64,000 nt of DNA from Baylisascaris procyonis (taxonomy: Eukaryota > Nematoda > Chromadorea > Rhabditida > Ascarididae). The stretch covers positions 4,402,001-4,466,000 of the forward strand of contig JAZARR010000088.1 in assembly GCA_037389465.1 (NCBI GenBank), read 5' to 3'. Below are positions 61,767-64,000 of this stretch, piece by piece (positions within the stretch are counted from its first letter, which is position 1; each line of letters begins with the position of its first letter). The notes beneath the pieces were generated by a model. The model had not been told where the DNA came from. It saw nothing but the letters and a program-made list of their open reading frames with translations, and searched no databases. The translations under genes and the position numbers were made by a program.

Positions 61767-64000
61767 AACTTCTTAGGATTGTTGATATTTCAATCATTGA
61801 CGTTGATTGCTCTCGCTTCGCAAAAACAAAAAAAGATCTGCAAAAGATGTCTCTTTGTATAAGACGAAACTCCACGTCGAAATATTACTTTATTATACGA
61901 TACAATTATAACTTCTAATATTTAATTTTTAATATTTTTTCCACGTAAAACTTGATTTTGAAAGTTTCATTAAGCTTCTGATGAATATTATGGGTTGCAC
62001 CTAAACGGTGAATTGTTGCAATGCGCTAACAAATCGTTTTGTTTAATACATACTCATCCTTTTCTCGAATTTAATGCTAGAATCAGCACAGTTCAGAGGC
62101 CATTTATGATGCTACAGTGTATGCGTTATAGAAGTGCCAAGTTTTATATATTTCACTCATCACCTCTTTAACTGTATTTTTTTAAATATAATATAGCCTG
62201 ACTACTTACATTGATCTACGTGAAAAGCGGTCTCATAGGAATTGTTTCCGGTTGTTTTCGTTTGAATATAAATTTTAATTTATTTTCCATAATTTTCCAT
62301 AGTCTTCCATTTGCGTCGCATACGCATCGTAGTCTTCAAGAAAGCTGTTAACATATAAATTCGCATCTGAATTCTTCCGAAATTCACATATTTGTCCTCT
62401 CGAATTCTGTTTTGCACTACCATCCTTTCACTTCCTCTCCCCATCTTCACCCAGGTCCTCTTTTTTTCCTCCCGTTCCCTTCTTTCTTTTCCCATACTCC
62501 CGCTCTCTTACTCCCTTTTGCCACAGTGGCCCTCGCTGTCTCGACAACTGTGGTCACTAAGAGCATTACTGTGTGATGTATGCGTGCACTGACTTTGCAA
62601 AGCAACATTTCTCGTGATCAAATGAATTTTGTGCACATTGATTTTCTCAGTTATCAATTACCCTTTTTAAGTTAATTAACTAATTTAAGTTCGCATTTAA
62701 TGATTAATTATTCAGTTGAGTAATAATATTTACGCGGTTAGACGCGACTTGAAAACGTTTAATGAAATGGTGATATATATGCAAATAACTTGTGGATTTG
62801 AGTAAATATATGCTGTTTATTTTATCGATACGATTTTATTGCGATTAGCGGAGCGAATTAATAATTTCTTCCATATTGACGTTTCGATTAAAAAATTATC
62901 AAAACACTCAAAATTGACTAATTAATCAAATAATATTAAATTTTTGAAAGAGATATTTCACATACGTTAATTAAATCAGATTATTGATAGATTGATAGCG
63001 ATCGTTGAATAGAAATCTATAGCAATAATCGGGTCTTCATTTGGGGAATGGATTATTAGTGAAATATATCAAAGTATACGATCGATTAGCAATCGATATT
63101 AGTCCGTCGGCATGAATTGGCTATTCGAATTGAAACAACAACAAAAAAAAAAAGAATAGCAAATGAATCACCTTTTTTTTTCATAAAAATCACCCAATAT
63201 ATCACACGTTTCTTCTTTCTAATTTTCATTCAAGTAGTTGTATCGTTCGTAATGAGAATGACGTCATTTTTAGGAGTCATTTATTAAGTTATATCCATTA
63301 GCAGTAAGCAATCACATTACTGAACTTACTGAATAGTTTTTAATTTAATCAAACATTGCTATTTCCCAAATGAAGCATAAAAGAGGTGTAATTAGAATAG
63401 GGAACTAAAAACTTCTCTATTCATTAGATTCGAATCAGTTATATTTGGTTTTCCTAAGCGATGTTATAAGTCACTAATATAATATTAAGCGTTCTTAATT
63501 ATTAGTGCGTAATATTTACAGTACAAATAATTTTATTGTTGTGGTATATTTTTCAACTAGTTTTATAAAAATTTCAAAGTGGAAGATGATAACTCCAGTG
63601 GATCGCATTTAATTTTGCTAAAAACAGCTGCAGGTGAAGATATTTGCTGTAGCCAGTGAAGCCTCCACAACCGATTTTTGAGTTTATGGCATGATATAAG
63701 GTAGCAACGACATAGAACCTCATTATCCCATTGTTGCCTCAATTGCTTCAAGCATTGATTTTAGCATGAATTCTTGCTGTAGCTGCTATAGACTTCTAAC
63801 ACCACTGAATATCTCCATCAATTTAGAGGCGGCTGGAATATTTTAATTTACAACACAGAAAATTTATAGTGTCAGAGGAGTTTTCCAGTGGATACAGTAC
63901 TCAATTTGAGCTAGAAAATGTTTTATGTAGTGCCATCATTAGATGTTTGAGAAGATATGACGATTGAACTTCCTCATGCATCAAGATTTGCTGATGTGTT
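61767..64000. other. Very AT-rich right end, no gene confirmed
   Basis: Mostly low-complexity A/T sequence with a pyrimidine-rich tract at about 62400-62520. A minus-strand frame at 63563-63751 (RQQWDNEVLCRCYLISCHKL and so on) looks somewhat protein-like but has no splice context. Between 63586 and the right edge, short motifs (TCCAGTGGAT, TTGCTGTAG) recur irregularly, suggesting an old degenerate repeat. Confidence 0.4.

Overview
The window looks like nuclear DNA of a nematode. It is AT-rich, and its genes are cut into 4-15 short exons by large introns. Most 3' splice sites read TTTCAG, TTGCAG or TTTTAG, and two genes have a strong splice acceptor just upstream of the start codon, as expected for spliced-leader trans-splicing. 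I lean towards a parasitic clade V (strongylid-type) or related worm with expanded introns, but sequence alone cannot fix the species. No bacterial features, CRISPR arrays or clear RNA genes were seen. All gene models were built by hand by joining exons whose splice phases agree.

Layout. The left edge (23-181, +) carries what may be the last exon of a gene lying mostly outside the window. At 5750-8201 (+) a four-exon gene encodes a 227-residue single-pass membrane protein that resembles KCNE/MPS potassium-channel accessory subunits. At 8620-9142 lies a foldback element: inverted terminal arms around a 33-bp tandem repeat. From 10503 to 27021 (-) runs a complete 12-exon mitochondrial-clan cytochrome P450 (CYP44-like). 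Its third intron is filled by a 6.1-kb array of about twelve nearly identical 512-517-bp repeats with higher-order structure. From 34031 to 43034 (-) lies a 13-exon FAF1/UBXN-3 homologue (UBA-UAS-coiled coil-UBX). From 48599 to 59215 (-) lies a 15-exon dipeptidyl peptidase III (M49) with both zinc motifs. At 61251-61766 (-) are at least two exons of an unrecognised protein.

The three large minus-strand genes are several kilobases apart and functionally unrelated: mitochondrial oxidation, p97/ubiquitin adaptor, cytosolic peptidase. There is no operon signature. The long gaps (182-5749, 27.0-34.0 kb, 43.0-48.6 kb, 59.2-64.0 kb) are AT-rich and hold microsatellites, possible mobile-element fossils and a few short open stretches that cannot be assigned.

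The most unusual things are the AAB-patterned satellite array inside the P450 intron, the foldback element, a P450 oxygen-binding helix lacking its usual acidic residue, an apparent one-base G insertion at a P450 splice donor, and the orphan two-exon gene at 61 kb.
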